From NCBI GenBank assembly GCA_030432655.1, contig JAUILA010000010.1, positions 62,001-126,000 of the forward strand: DNA of 64,000 nucleotides, read 5' to 3'. Below are positions 34,883 through 43,380 of this stretch, piece by piece. The position numbers were made by a program, and so were the translations under genes. The notes beneath the pieces were generated by a model. That model searched no databases. It saw only the letters and a program-made list of their open reading frames with translations, and had not been told where the DNA came from. The stretch is from Bacteroidia bacterium (GTDB lineage Bacteria > Bacteroidota > Bacteroidia > Cytophagales > Cyclobacteriaceae). Each line of letters begins with the position of its first letter. Positions within the stretch are counted from its first letter, which is position 1.

Positions 34883-35024
34883 ACGCTCGATTCAAACCAA
34901 AAAATCATCATTAAATCATGATAATCACCGGACTAAGGTAAGGCATTGAGATACCCGATACCGGGCGTATTTGAAGCAGATATTACATGTGAAAGAGGAA
35001 GGGTGGGAATGACGGGGAGAATGT

Positions 35025-35080
35025 AACACCCCCCTACGCCCCCCTCTTCGTCCGGCTTGGTGCCGGACAGGGGGGAATGA
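35025..35080. repeat. C-rich/G-rich palindromic repeat, copy B
   Basis: AACACCCCCCTACG to ACAGGGGGGAATGA, enclosing a clean TCCGGC-TTGGT-GCCGGA hairpin (35050-35066). It shares its flanks and layout with 14395-14461; the inner hairpin sequences differ but the pairing is kept, which suggests selection for structure. Confidence 0.65.
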
Positions 35081-35099
35081 GACCGGGGATCTGTCTTGG

Positions 35100-35213
35100 T
35101 TGTCATCCCCGGATGGCAGAGCCAGACCGGGGATCCCGTGGCTATGAAAAGAGGTCTCCGTATTGTAGGGATCTCGCATTCGCTCCCCTCCGGTCACCGC
35201 CCCGAGATGACAA
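35100..35213. repeat. MITE-like element with terminal inverted repeats
   Basis: The left end TTGTCATCCCCGG (35100-35112) is mirrored by the right end CCCCGAGATGACAA (35200-35213), whose reverse complement is TTGTCATCTCGGGG. The first 37 bases match the repeat at 5771-5807. It carries no gene and ends 3 bases before the stop codon of the ELWxxDGT gene. Confidence 0.6.
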
Positions 35214-35216
35214 GTG

Positions 35217-38200
35217 TTATTTCTTAATAATAACCTGACGTACCTCGGAATAGGAGTCGCTGGTTATCTGGAGCAGGTAGATGCCGGGTTTTACATTCGG
35301 AAGGTCAACAGTTACCTCGTTTCCCACATCCGCAAAATGCAATTGTTGCACGAATTGACCGGAAGCAGTATAAAGTCGAAGGGTGCCGCTGAAGTAATTA
35401 TCCTGTCCAAAACTTACGAATAAATCACCTGATACCGGATTAGGGAAAACCCGGATATCTGAATGTATATCATTGCCAATCGAAGTAACTATTTCAATTA
35501 GTGAAACCAATGCAGTCGCAGATGATGCATTACCGCTGTTGTCGGTAACCGTTAACAGCACTTCATTCTCCATTAAATCATCCAGCGTAAAAGTCGTTTT
35601 ATTGAGCGATTTTTCAGCAATCTGGCAATTATCAGTGCTTCCCGCATCTATCTCGTCAGGTGTTATTGTAGCTTCCCCGGAGGATGAAATTTCCAGTACC
35701 AAATCCTGTGTGACCACTTGCGGAGGAATTTCGTCGTTAACTGTTACGGTCGCCTGTCCGCTTGCTTCATTTCCCTCCAGATCCCTGACAGTAAGGGTAA
35801 CTACATTCTGCCCCAGGTCACTACAGGCAAAATCTGTTTTATCAAGCTCGAAAATCAATTCATCCGAAGAAGTAACATTATCATTACTACCGTTATCAAT
35901 CAAATCAACAGAGAGACTGGCCATTCCCGTATTATCCAGGGCCAGTGTCACATCTTGGGTCAGGACATCCGGGGCCTGTTCATCTGATATAGCAAAACTC
36001 CAGAGTTCCGATCCGGTTTCCGATGTCGTTCCGGATAGCACCACCGATCCATTCAGTAATCCTGCGATATTCTCCCACTGCCCTTCAAATCCGGCAACCA
36101 TTTCGGTAGAAGCTGCAGTGCCTTTCGTTTTCCATAATTGCCGACCGTTTATTCCGTCATTGGCCAGAAACAGGACCGAGTCGCCTGTGGGAATATATTG
36201 TCCCGGAAAAGACCCTTCGTTTCCCGGGCGGATATCCTTGACTAAAAAAGTTCCTTCGGAAGTTCCGTCACTTTTCCATAATTCAAACCCTGATGTGCCA
36301 TTATCGGCATTAAAATATACGGTACCATTGGCGTTGAACAGGTTCTGGATGAATGCATAGGGGGAATCAGGATCCACATCCTTTACTAATGTTGCATCAG
36401 CACCAGTTGTCTTCCACAGCCCCATGTCCAGGCCGTCATCAGCCACAAAATACAACACATTTCCAACCGGCAACATATTATTAGGATTCACCAGTCCTGG
36501 AATTTCCGCAGTGCCCTCAGCGGTCCCATCAGAATACCACAAATTATCATTGTCTGCGAAATACAAATAATCCGAAGTGGCGATCAGTTCCGAAGGATTA
36601 TTCAGGTCTGCAACTTTTGACGTTCCCAAAGGTGTCCCGTCGGTTTTCCAGAGATCATGACTGGTCGAATTATCCCTGGCCAGAAAATAAGTAGTGTTGT
36701 TAAGTGTGACAAAATCAGCAGGATCTGAATCCTCCTTTCCGTTACGAATATCCATGAGGAGAATCGTGCCAGACTCGGTTCCATCACTCACCCAGGCCTC
36801 CCTCCCGTTTGTTTCATCTGCAACGGAAAAGAATATAAGGTTTTCTGTTACATGGATTTCACTAATAACATCCGAGGCAATATTTCCGGGAATGGCTGAA
36901 ATCTTTAATACTGATTCAGGCGTGCCGGTTGTCGTCCACAGCTCATATCCATCAGAAGGATCGTACGCAGCAAAGATCACCTCATTACCGAACGGATAAA
37001 AACCTGATATGTCCGGCGAACCGGAACCTGACACAATGTCCCTGAGTAATAACGTATTCTCCGGGGTACCATCACTCACCCAGGGCTCCGCTCCTGATTG
37101 TCCATTATCCGCCGTGAAATAGAGCTTACCTGCATGTAGAAGAAAATTTGCCGGAGAAGATGAGGCACTGCCGGAAGGAGTAAGATCTGCTACCAGCGTG
37201 GTGTTTTGTTCAGTTCCATCTGTTTTCCAAAGTTCCCTTCCTGCAATTCCGTCATTTGCCAGAAAAAAAAGCTGGTTTCCCACCTGAGTATACCGGCCGG
37301 GAATGCTGCCTTCTACTCCGGGACGAAGATCGGTAAGGATCATGGTGCCTTCTGCCGTGCCATCGGACTTCCAGGTCTCCTTACCTGAATCCTCAGTTGT
37401 AGCAGAGAAATACACAGCACCATCGAAAGAAGTTAGTTCAACCGGATACGATCCGGTCTCACCAGCGAGAATATCTTTCACCCTTTCAGTGCCCGCTTCG
37501 GTCCCGTCCGTTTTCCATAATTCTGCACCAAGGGGGTCAAGAAGATTAACAAAGAATAAGCCGTTTTCATTACTCACCCACTCTGAGATTTGTGTCTGGT
37601 AAACCTGAACCGTTCCCGAAGAGGTGCCGTCGCTTTTATAAATATATCTGTCACCTGTGTCGTCTATTGCCTGAAAAAAAAGATTTCCATCGTGAGCAAT
37701 CAACTTGCTGATATAGGACTCTTCCGGCCCGGAACGAAGATCAGTCACTAATACGGTTCCTTCCGGTGTTCCATCACTTTTCCACAATTCCCTTCCGTGG
37801 GTTCCGTCCTCGGCTGTAAAAAATAATTGTCCGTTAATTTCAATAAGATCTTCAGGGTGGGAGTCATCATCAGGATGGATATCTTTAACCAAAACAGTCC
37901 CCTCCTGTGTCCCGTTGGTTTTCCAGAGCTCCACCCCTTTGAACTGGGGCGTGCCATAATTACCATCATAGGCCGCGAAGAATAATTCATTGCCGACAAC
38001 CGTCAGTTCTTCCGGATAAGCATTTGCACTTTCATTAATATTTGCCACCACCTCAGTACCTGCTTCTGTACCATCGGTACGCATCAATTCTATCCCTGCA
38101 GTTGGCGAGGTATGCACAAAGTAGAGCCTATCCTGAAATGCGGTAAGTTCATGTGGCGTTGCCTCACCCTGGTTGGGATCGATATCCTTCACCAGATTTG

Positions 38201-38576
38201 TACCATCAGGGGTGCCATCCGAAACATACAGTTCAAAACCCAAAGCCAGGGTATAGGCCACAAAATAAATTTGGTTTCCAACGGTCGTAAAATTATTAGG
38301 ATTCGAGGAAGAAAAGCCGGATCGTATATCCATTAGAAGAAAGGTTCCATCCGTGGTCCCGTCACTTCGCCATAATTCATTTCCGCTTTCTTCATTCTGA
38401 TAAGCGAAGTACAGTACGCCATTCATAATGCCCTTCGCGCCGTTTTTAAAGTAGATACCTTGATTGCTATCCGGATTGATCTCTTTAAGCAAAGAGAACT
38501 GAGCGTATGTATGTAAAGTAGTTACCAACAGACATAATGAAAAAGAATATTTCCAAAATCGATCCATTATTGACAA
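35217..38576 (-). CDS. ELWxxDGT-repeat secreted protein with T9SS type A tail
   Basis: 1119 residues. After a signal peptide (residues 1-26, ending TYAQ) come about seventeen repeats of roughly 45-50 residues, each with a core like GNELWRSDGT, RELWKSDGTPEGT or AELWKTDGTEAGT followed by LVKDI or VTDLRSG; this is the ELWxxDGT repeat, expected to form a beta-propeller-like or solenoid surface. Two HYR/Ig-like domains with the phrase VTVNDEIPPQVVTQD follow (about 900-1030), then a T9SS sorting domain (IRVFPNPVSGDLFVSF, GIYLLQI, EVRQVIIKK). Probably surface-exposed; ligand unknown. No enzyme motif is seen. Repeat number is counted by eye. Confidence 0.9.
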   Translation of the reverse strand: MSIMDRFWKYSFSLCLLVTTLHTYAQFSLLKEINPDSNQGIYFKNGAKGIMNGVLYFAYQNEESGNELWRSDGTTDGTFLLMDIRSGFSSSNPNNFTTVGNQIYFVAYTLALGFELYVSDGTPDGTNLVKDIDPNQGEATPHELTAFQDRLYFVHTSPTAGIELMRTDGTEAGTEVVANINESANAYPEELTVVGNELFFAAYDGNYGTPQFKGVELWKTNGTQEGTVLVKDIHPDDDSHPEDLIEINGQLFFTAEDGTHGRELWKSDGTPEGTVLVTDLRSGPEESYISKLIAHDGNLFFQAIDDTGDRYIYKSDGTSSGTVQVYQTQISEWVSNENGLFFVNLLDPLGAELWKTDGTEAGTERVKDILAGETGSYPVELTSFDGAVYFSATTEDSGKETWKSDGTAEGTMILTDLRPGVEGSIPGRYTQVGNQLFFLANDGIAGRELWKTDGTEQNTTLVADLTPSGSASSSPANFLLHAGKLYFTADNGQSGAEPWVSDGTPENTLLLRDIVSGSGSPDISGFYPFGNEVIFAAYDPSDGYELWTTTGTPESVLKISAIPGNIASDVISEIHVTENLIFFSVADETNGREAWVSDGTESGTILLMDIRNGKEDSDPADFVTLNNTTYFLARDNSTSHDLWKTDGTPLGTSKVADLNNPSELIATSDYLYFADNDNLWYSDGTAEGTAEIPGLVNPNNMLPVGNVLYFVADDGLDMGLWKTTGADATLVKDVDPDSPYAFIQNLFNANGTVYFNADNGTSGFELWKSDGTSEGTFLVKDIRPGNEGSFPGQYIPTGDSVLFLANDGINGRQLWKTKGTAASTEMVAGFEGQWENIAGLLNGSVVLSGTTSETGSELWSFAISDEQAPDVLTQDVTLALDNTGMASLSVDLIDNGSNDNVTSSDELIFELDKTDFACSDLGQNVVTLTVRDLEGNEASGQATVTVNDEIPPQVVTQDLVLEISSSGEATITPDEIDAGSTDNCQIAEKSLNKTTFTLDDLMENEVLLTVTDNSGNASSATALVSLIEIVTSIGNDIHSDIRVFPNPVSGDLFVSFGQDNYFSGTLRLYTASGQFVQQLHFADVGNEVTVDLPNVKPGIYLLQITSDSYSEVRQVIIKK

Positions 38577-38621
38577 TCTAATAAATTAGACTGTTTAATT
38601 CCATTTTTCAGATCAGTTATA

Positions 38622-39413
38622 TCAGGGTTTGATACAATGATATATTATTTCATAAGGGCTGAGGGCGTATCGTTTTACTATTTGCTGATCAAGCGTTTTC
38701 ACATATTCATCTTCATCAACAGTAAATCCGACTGAGGATAATCTTTCGGGATAATCGCTTCCATACCAGCGAACATGGTCTTTTTGCCCAAAAGCTTTTT
38801 CACGCTCGGGCTCAGAAGTAATTGACCAATCTTCATATGTTTCTTTTAATTCGTATTTAATTGGTACCTGAAAAATCCCATGGCCGCCCTTTTTCATCAC
38901 TCTGAATAACTCTTTCATCGCCTTCCTGTCATCGGGTATATGTTCAAGAACGTGATTACATAAAATCAAATCGAACCAATCATTCTCAAAAGGAATTTTT
39001 GTAATGTCAACTTTTTGAACTTCAACGGGACCATCAAAATCATATAAATCAGGGTTTAAATCACAAGGTGTATAATTAATATTTGACTGCACGGAGAAAA
39101 GATTATAGAACACCTTTTCCGGAGCAAAATGCAGCAAATCAACTTGACTAGTTGATTGTAAAAGATTCAATTTATTCTTTAAATACAAATAGAGAAGCCT
39201 GTGCCTCTCCATAGATTTGCAATTATGGCATCTGGCATTCCTTCGATTTTTTACGCCGTAGGGAGCAAATTCACTATATTCCGAACCGCATATTGGACAA
39301 CAAACATTGTTTCCTTTGTATTCTGAAGGATCAACATATTTCCCACCAGTTCGGATCGCCCTTATTTTATTCAGCACCTGATTAGGAATAACCTTATTTA
39401 AGAATTTCTTCAT
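38622..39413 (-). CDS. SAM-dependent methyltransferase with N-terminal zinc-ribbon-like motif
   Basis: 263 residues. Residues 35-65 hold two CxxC pairs (CCPICGSEYS and RCHNCKSMER) about 20 residues apart, likely binding zinc. The class I methyltransferase fold follows: LLHFAPE replaces the usual glycine-rich motif I, VDITKIPFENDWFDLILCNHVLEHIPDD covers motifs II and IV (shown here as a continuous description, key residues D, P, F, D, L, H, E), and a C-terminal KRYALSPYEIIYHC end. LLHFAPE is typical of methyltransferases in polysaccharide clusters. It probably methylates a sugar or nucleotide-sugar intermediate. It is 31 bases downstream of the initiating sugar transferase. The acceptor is unknown. 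Confidence 0.85.
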   Translation of the reverse strand: MKKFLNKVIPNQVLNKIRAIRTGGKYVDPSEYKGNNVCCPICGSEYSEFAPYGVKNRRNARCHNCKSMERHRLLYLYLKNKLNLLQSTSQVDLLHFAPEKVFYNLFSVQSNINYTPCDLNPDLYDFDGPVEVQKVDITKIPFENDWFDLILCNHVLEHIPDDRKAMKELFRVMKKGGHGIFQVPIKYELKETYEDWSITSEPEREKAFGQKDHVRWYGSDYPERLSSVGFTVDEDEYVKTLDQQIVKRYALSPYEIIYHCIKP

Positions 39414-39444
39414 CTTGCAGATATTATATTACTGAAGTTAAGGA

Positions 39445-40071
39445 TCATTCTCTTTCTATACTGGAATTAACCCCTTTAAATTTCTCCATAGTAACCGATG
39501 TGCCACTGGTTATTCCTTCACTCTTGAATACCTTCACAACAGTCATGAACAGGATTTTAATATCGAGCCAGAAAGACAGGTGGTCAACATACCAGACATC
39601 ATGCCGAAATTTTTCTTCCCAGGAAATCGCATTTCGACCATTAACCTGGGCCCAACCCGTGATCCCTGGCCTTACTTCATGACGCCGGGCTTGCTTAGGA
39701 GAATAAAGCGCAAGATATTCAACCAGGAGTGGTCTTGGCCCGACAACCGACATGTTTCCTGTCACTACATTGAACAGCTGGGGTATTTCGTCAAGTGAAG
39801 TTTTACGAACAAAGGCCCCTACGGCAGTGAGCCGCTTTTCGTCCGGGAGGTGCTTTCCTGTTTCATCCCTGTCATCCGTCATGGTTCGGAACTTGATTAC
39901 CTTAAATATCTTTCCATTTTTACCAGGGCGGGCCTGAATGAAGAATGGTTTGCCGCGATTGGCAACTCCAAGCATAATCAGGATAACCAACCAGACAGGC
40001 GAAAGAATGAGGAGGGCTATAGAAGCCATCACGATATCTGCAATGGGCTTTATAATGGATCTGTAAATCAA
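39445..40071 (-). CDS. Initiating sugar-phosphate transferase (PglC/WcaJ family, short form)
   Basis: 208 residues from TTG at 40071. It moves a sugar-1-phosphate from a UDP-sugar to undecaprenyl phosphate, the first committed step of repeat-unit assembly. One N-terminal hydrophobic hairpin (IADIVMASIALLILSPVWLVI), then KFRTMTDD, KTSLDEIPQLFNV, SVVGPRPLLVEY and RPGITGWAQVNGRN, the bacterial sugar-transferase core. The TTG start forms TTGA with the stop of the upstream GT4 gene and gives the usual roughly 200-residue monotopic form; ATGs at 40161 or 40107 would put 12-30 unrelated residues ahead inside the neighbouring gene. If the PglF/E/D products are made here, a bacillosamine-type sugar is the likely first residue. 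Confidence 0.92.
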   Translation of the reverse strand: MIYRSIIKPIADIVMASIALLILSPVWLVILIMLGVANRGKPFFIQARPGKNGKIFKVIKFRTMTDDRDETGKHLPDEKRLTAVGAFVRKTSLDEIPQLFNVVTGNMSVVGPRPLLVEYLALYSPKQARRHEVRPGITGWAQVNGRNAISWEEKFRHDVWYVDHLSFWLDIKILFMTVVKVFKSEGITSGTSVTMEKFKGVNSSIERE

Positions 40072-41222
40072 AGTAATGACGCGTATTCCTGGTAAATATT
40101 TTCCCATAACACATCCTGCCGGTAGTTCTCCACCACTCGTTTTCTTGCTTCCTGTCCGCACACCTTCCTAAAATCAGCATCCTCCGCAAGACGATCCATA
40201 ACCTCTTGAAGCTGAACAGTATTTTTCGGTGAAACGATGATCCCGTTTTCCCCGTTCTGAACGATCTCATTACATCCATTGATATCTGAAACTATACAAC
40301 AGAGTTCCATGCACGAAGCCTGCAATACTACGTTGGGAAAGCCTTCGCGATAAGAGGGAAAAACAAAAATATCGGATGCAGCCAGAAAAGGCCGAATGTC
40401 TGACTGAAAGCCGGTGGTGATGATTGAAGAATTACTTTTTATCTCGTTTCTCGTTTCATCGCTAACCGGATCCAGGTGATCTTCGAACGGTCCGACCAGC
40501 ATCAGCCGCACATTCTCATTTTCCTGTGAGATATTCCTGAAGGCCGCAACGAGTTCATTGATCCCTTTATCGCGGACAATTCTACCGACAAAAGTGAAAA
40601 CAATATCATCTTCCGGAATATTATAGTTTTTTCTGATTTCTCTGGCCTCCCGGGTGATGACATCTGTCTTCGAGAAATAATCTGTGTCAATGCCATTGGA
40701 ACTACCTGCCCCGAGCACCTTCATTTTGGCATTATTCATACCAAAATTTTCTTCAATAAATTTCTTCAGGTTATGTGAATTGGGGTATATGCGGGTGGAA
40801 CAGGCATAGGTCATACTTTCAGCTTTCTCCAGCAATGCCCGCTTTGCCCCGGATGCTTCCATTAGCGGCATCCCGGCAACCGTATGCAGGCGATGGGGAA
40901 CACCTGCTATCCGTGCCGCAGTCATAGCCAGCAGTCCGGCCTTGGGGGTGTGAGAATGAACTATGTCCGGCTTGAGCGAACGAAACCAATGAACCAACGA
41001 CCACAGCGCCCGTGCATCTGCTGCCGGTGTGATTTTTCGGGTCATCTTCACGATCTTGTGAGGCACTTTTTCCCGGCTGGTCAGCTCCGCTATTTCCGGT
41101 CCGTCTGCGCTGGCTGTATACACATCAAACCCTTTCTCCTGCATAAACGCCATCTGACCGCGAATAAGCAGGTTGAGTGAAATGGGCACGGTGGTAATAC
41201 GGACCAGCTTAGGCTTCTTCAT
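40068..41222 (-). CDS. Glycosyltransferase family 4
   Basis: 384 residues, GT-B fold. The N-terminal domain has PDIVHSHTPKAGLLA and VPHRLHTVAGMP; the donor-binding domain has FTFVGRIVRDKGINELVAAF and FPSYREGFPNVVLQAS. In most GT4 enzymes the last motif is E-x7-E; here the second Glu is Gln (EGFPNVVLQ), a variation seen in some members. No signal or transmembrane segment; expected on the cytoplasmic membrane face. It overlaps the deacetylase gene upstream by 14 bases and the sugar-transferase gene by 4 (TTGA), so it may add the second sugar to the lipid-linked unit. Confidence 0.92.
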   Translation of the reverse strand: MKKPKLVRITTVPISLNLLIRGQMAFMQEKGFDVYTASADGPEIAELTSREKVPHKIVKMTRKITPAADARALWSLVHWFRSLKPDIVHSHTPKAGLLAMTAARIAGVPHRLHTVAGMPLMEASGAKRALLEKAESMTYACSTRIYPNSHNLKKFIEENFGMNNAKMKVLGAGSSNGIDTDYFSKTDVITREAREIRKNYNIPEDDIVFTFVGRIVRDKGINELVAAFRNISQENENVRLMLVGPFEDHLDPVSDETRNEIKSNSSIITTGFQSDIRPFLAASDIFVFPSYREGFPNVVLQASCMELCCIVSDINGCNEIVQNGENGIIVSPKNTVQLQEVMDRLAEDADFRKVCGQEARKRVVENYRQDVLWENIYQEYASLL

Positions 41223-42195
41223 GAACCAGTTTATCAGTGAATTCGGTCATGGTAACGCTTTCCATACCATATTGTGCTTTCAATTTCTGATAATGCACCA
41301 GGATCTTTTCAAGGTCTTCCAGGTTCTTGTTTGTCTCATTCCCGAAGTTATGGGGGTGCCACCACAGGTGATAGACCTCTCCGGTTCGGGCTGCCTCTTC
41401 CATTTCATTGAAGATCCGCCTGAGCTTATAATTATTAAGCCCGGATTCGCGTGAGGTATAAGGACGCAGGAGACGGCTGGCCGGGATCAGAATTGGCAGG
41501 TCACTATGAATTTCGGCAGGACTGAAGCTGCTCCGTTTTCCTATAGGAAGGAAGGCATCAGCACCCCGTACAAGCCGCTTCCAGCGCGACTCTCCCTGAG
41601 TACTTTCAATATGCCAGAACCAGTCCTTTGGGTTGGAGCGGACAGAAGTAATTCCTTCCTCGCGGCAAACACGAAGATATTCTTCATTAAACTGATTACG
41701 TGGAAATACAAGTGATTTCAAGGTGATATCATACTTCTCTCGCGCCACTTTTTGTGCTGCCCTCAAGTCGGCCCTGAACTGTTCAGGGGTTTGGCCTTCT
41801 TCATTGCAGTAATAATGGCTATAGCTGTGAGTGGCGAGTTCCTGGCCAGGGGTCATCAGGATAAGTTTGATCAGACTCGGAGCAAAATGAAAAGGATCCT
41901 CAGCCTCATCCTTACCAATCCCGGATGTTTTCAAGTAATCGTAGGCAGCGATTGGTTCTTTGTAAGTTGGAAGTAACTCCGGCATCCCCTCAAACAGCTC
42001 CGCCCTTGTAGCATGAAACAGAAATCCTACCGTTGCCCACGTCACGTGGGTCTCATATTCAGAAAAAAGCCGGAGCATTTCAGGAATGGCCTGGCGGGTC
42101 TGCTGAAAATAAGGCTTGAGTGATTCCAGGTCCCATTTTTCACTTCCTCCCCAGTGGAGTTCGAAGTCTAGGGATATGATAAATTGGGGTCGCAT
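41209..42195 (-). CDS. Polysaccharide deacetylase (NodB/WalW-like)
   Basis: 328 residues, no signal peptide. The catalytic region begins FIISLDFELHWGG; the Asp and Glu here replace the standard TFDD motif, as in WalW-type deacetylases. The second motif ATHSYSHYY provides the two metal-binding His residues. The middle and C-terminal parts (SLVFPRNQFNEEYL, YHLWWHPHNFG) complete the barrel. It would remove acetyl groups from an N-acetylated sugar or glycan intermediate in the cytoplasm. It is the first gene in its minus-strand run and faces the beta-helix gene across about 145 bases. Confidence 0.85.
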   Translation of the reverse strand: MRPQFIISLDFELHWGGSEKWDLESLKPYFQQTRQAIPEMLRLFSEYETHVTWATVGFLFHATRAELFEGMPELLPTYKEPIAAYDYLKTSGIGKDEAEDPFHFAPSLIKLILMTPGQELATHSYSHYYCNEEGQTPEQFRADLRAAQKVAREKYDITLKSLVFPRNQFNEEYLRVCREEGITSVRSNPKDWFWHIESTQGESRWKRLVRGADAFLPIGKRSSFSPAEIHSDLPILIPASRLLRPYTSRESGLNNYKLRRIFNEMEEAARTGEVYHLWWHPHNFGNETNKNLEDLEKILVHYQKLKAQYGMESVTMTEFTDKLVHEEA

Positions 42196-42339
42196 TCAGC
42201 GGTAAAGATAGGCACATGGTTCAATTTTTATAAATACTGGGATCTAATTAATCCATTAAATAATCTGTTTAGTTGGCATAACAAATAAATCACGGCATTA
42301 TTGTTGAATGCTTATGAAATCATCAGTAGATTTAATATT

Positions 42340-43380
42340 ATGAACAAGTTGATAGTCACTCTCTTAGTTGTGTTGGCCCCCGCAATTCTTTTGGCCCAGC
42401 AGAAAGAAATACGGTACGACGGATCAGACCTCGGTGCGTTTGTTCGTTCCATACCAGATAATTCCAGGGTCGTGTTCGATGCCGATACCCTGGTTCAGGA
42501 AACCACCTTGTTGATTGTGAATAAGAAGAATATCCAGTTCGATTTCAACGGCACTGTATTTATCTCCAGAACTACCGGAAAGAACGCTGAGTCCCATGTC
42601 CGAAATGAAAAGGACTGGCCAAGAAACCGTTCCCATATAAGTATCCGGAACAGTGAAGGCGTTACCATAACAAACCTGACGCTGGTTGGTCCGCATACCA
42701 ACGGAGGAACAAGCCTCGAAGCCTATGTAGGCGAACTTGAAGCACAGCACGCGATCGAAATATTAAATTCGAGAAATGTTTCAGTGGAATCTTCCCGGCT
42801 AAGCAATATTTATGGCGACGGAGTGTATATAGGTAAAGGAAGTTCAAATATTCAGGTCATGAATTGTTTCATTTCGAAGAACGGACGACAGGGAATTGGA
42901 GTTTCCGATGGCTCGAATATTCTGATTACCGGCAATGAGTTTAATCAGATACGACGTGCCCACATCGACCTGGAATGCAATAACCCGAAAAACAGGATTG
43001 ATAGTGTGGTAATTAAGGATAATCATTTTGGCTCAAAACGCCTGAAATGGATTGCCGCGGCAAGTGGCAAAGGAATTGTATCCAATATTTACGTGGAGAA
43101 TAACACACTGGATTGTCCGGCAAATATTTACCTGGGAAATCATAAAAACCCAAATTTCCAGGGACCCTATTATTTTAACAACAATGTTACCAGCAAAGCT
43201 CACGGAAATCCGCAGGGTGAGATCTGGAAACTAAGAAAGATTGATGGGTTCTTTGCGGAAAACAATCAAATGATCGGACAGAAAAGCCGGACCATGTATT
43301 TGATTGGTGCTTCTAACTCACGCAACATTCAATTGCATAATAACGAGGTTAAGAACGGGATAGCGAAGATCAAGCCGTAG
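42340..43380 (+). CDS. Secreted right-handed beta-helix protein
   Basis: 346 residues from the ATG at 42340, which opens a signal peptide (MNKLIVTLLVVLAPAILLAQ). The rest is parallel beta-helix repeats: VTITNLTLVGPH, VSVESSRLSNIYGDGVYIG, IQVMNCFISKNGRQGIGV, ILITGNEFNQIRRAHIDLE, VVIKDNHFGS, IYVENNTLD, YYFNNNVTS, FFAENNQMIG, IQLHNNEVKNG. This fold is used by polysaccharide lyases, hydrolases and C5-epimerases, but I cannot name catalytic residues with certainty. It is the only plus-strand gene in the 43-kb polysaccharide block, and its 3' end overlaps the Wzy candidate by 11 bases. It may modify or trim the polymer outside the cytoplasm. Confidence 0.83.
   Translation: MNKLIVTLLVVLAPAILLAQQKEIRYDGSDLGAFVRSIPDNSRVVFDADTLVQETTLLIVNKKNIQFDFNGTVFISRTTGKNAESHVRNEKDWPRNRSHISIRNSEGVTITNLTLVGPHTNGGTSLEAYVGELEAQHAIEILNSRNVSVESSRLSNIYGDGVYIGKGSSNIQVMNCFISKNGRQGIGVSDGSNILITGNEFNQIRRAHIDLECNNPKNRIDSVVIKDNHFGSKRLKWIAAASGKGIVSNIYVENNTLDCPANIYLGNHKNPNFQGPYYFNNNVTSKAHGNPQGEIWKLRKIDGFFAENNQMIGQKSRTMYLIGASNSRNIQLHNNEVKNGIAKIKP

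Larger units (their letters stand above)
34883..35216. other. Intergenic region with two dispersed repeats
   Basis: Separates two minus-strand T9SS genes. It contains the C-rich/G-rich palindromic element (35025-35080) and a MITE-like element with inverted ends (35100-35213). The remaining 34883-35024 is AT-rich and presumably carries the promoter of the 1442-residue gene, but no consensus -7 box is clear. Confidence 0.55.

Noticed and set aside
35473-36360. 295-residue plus-strand open frame with Ser/Val-rich repeats
   Set aside because: Antisense of the HYR and ELWxxDGT region; periodicity comes from the real gene's repeats.
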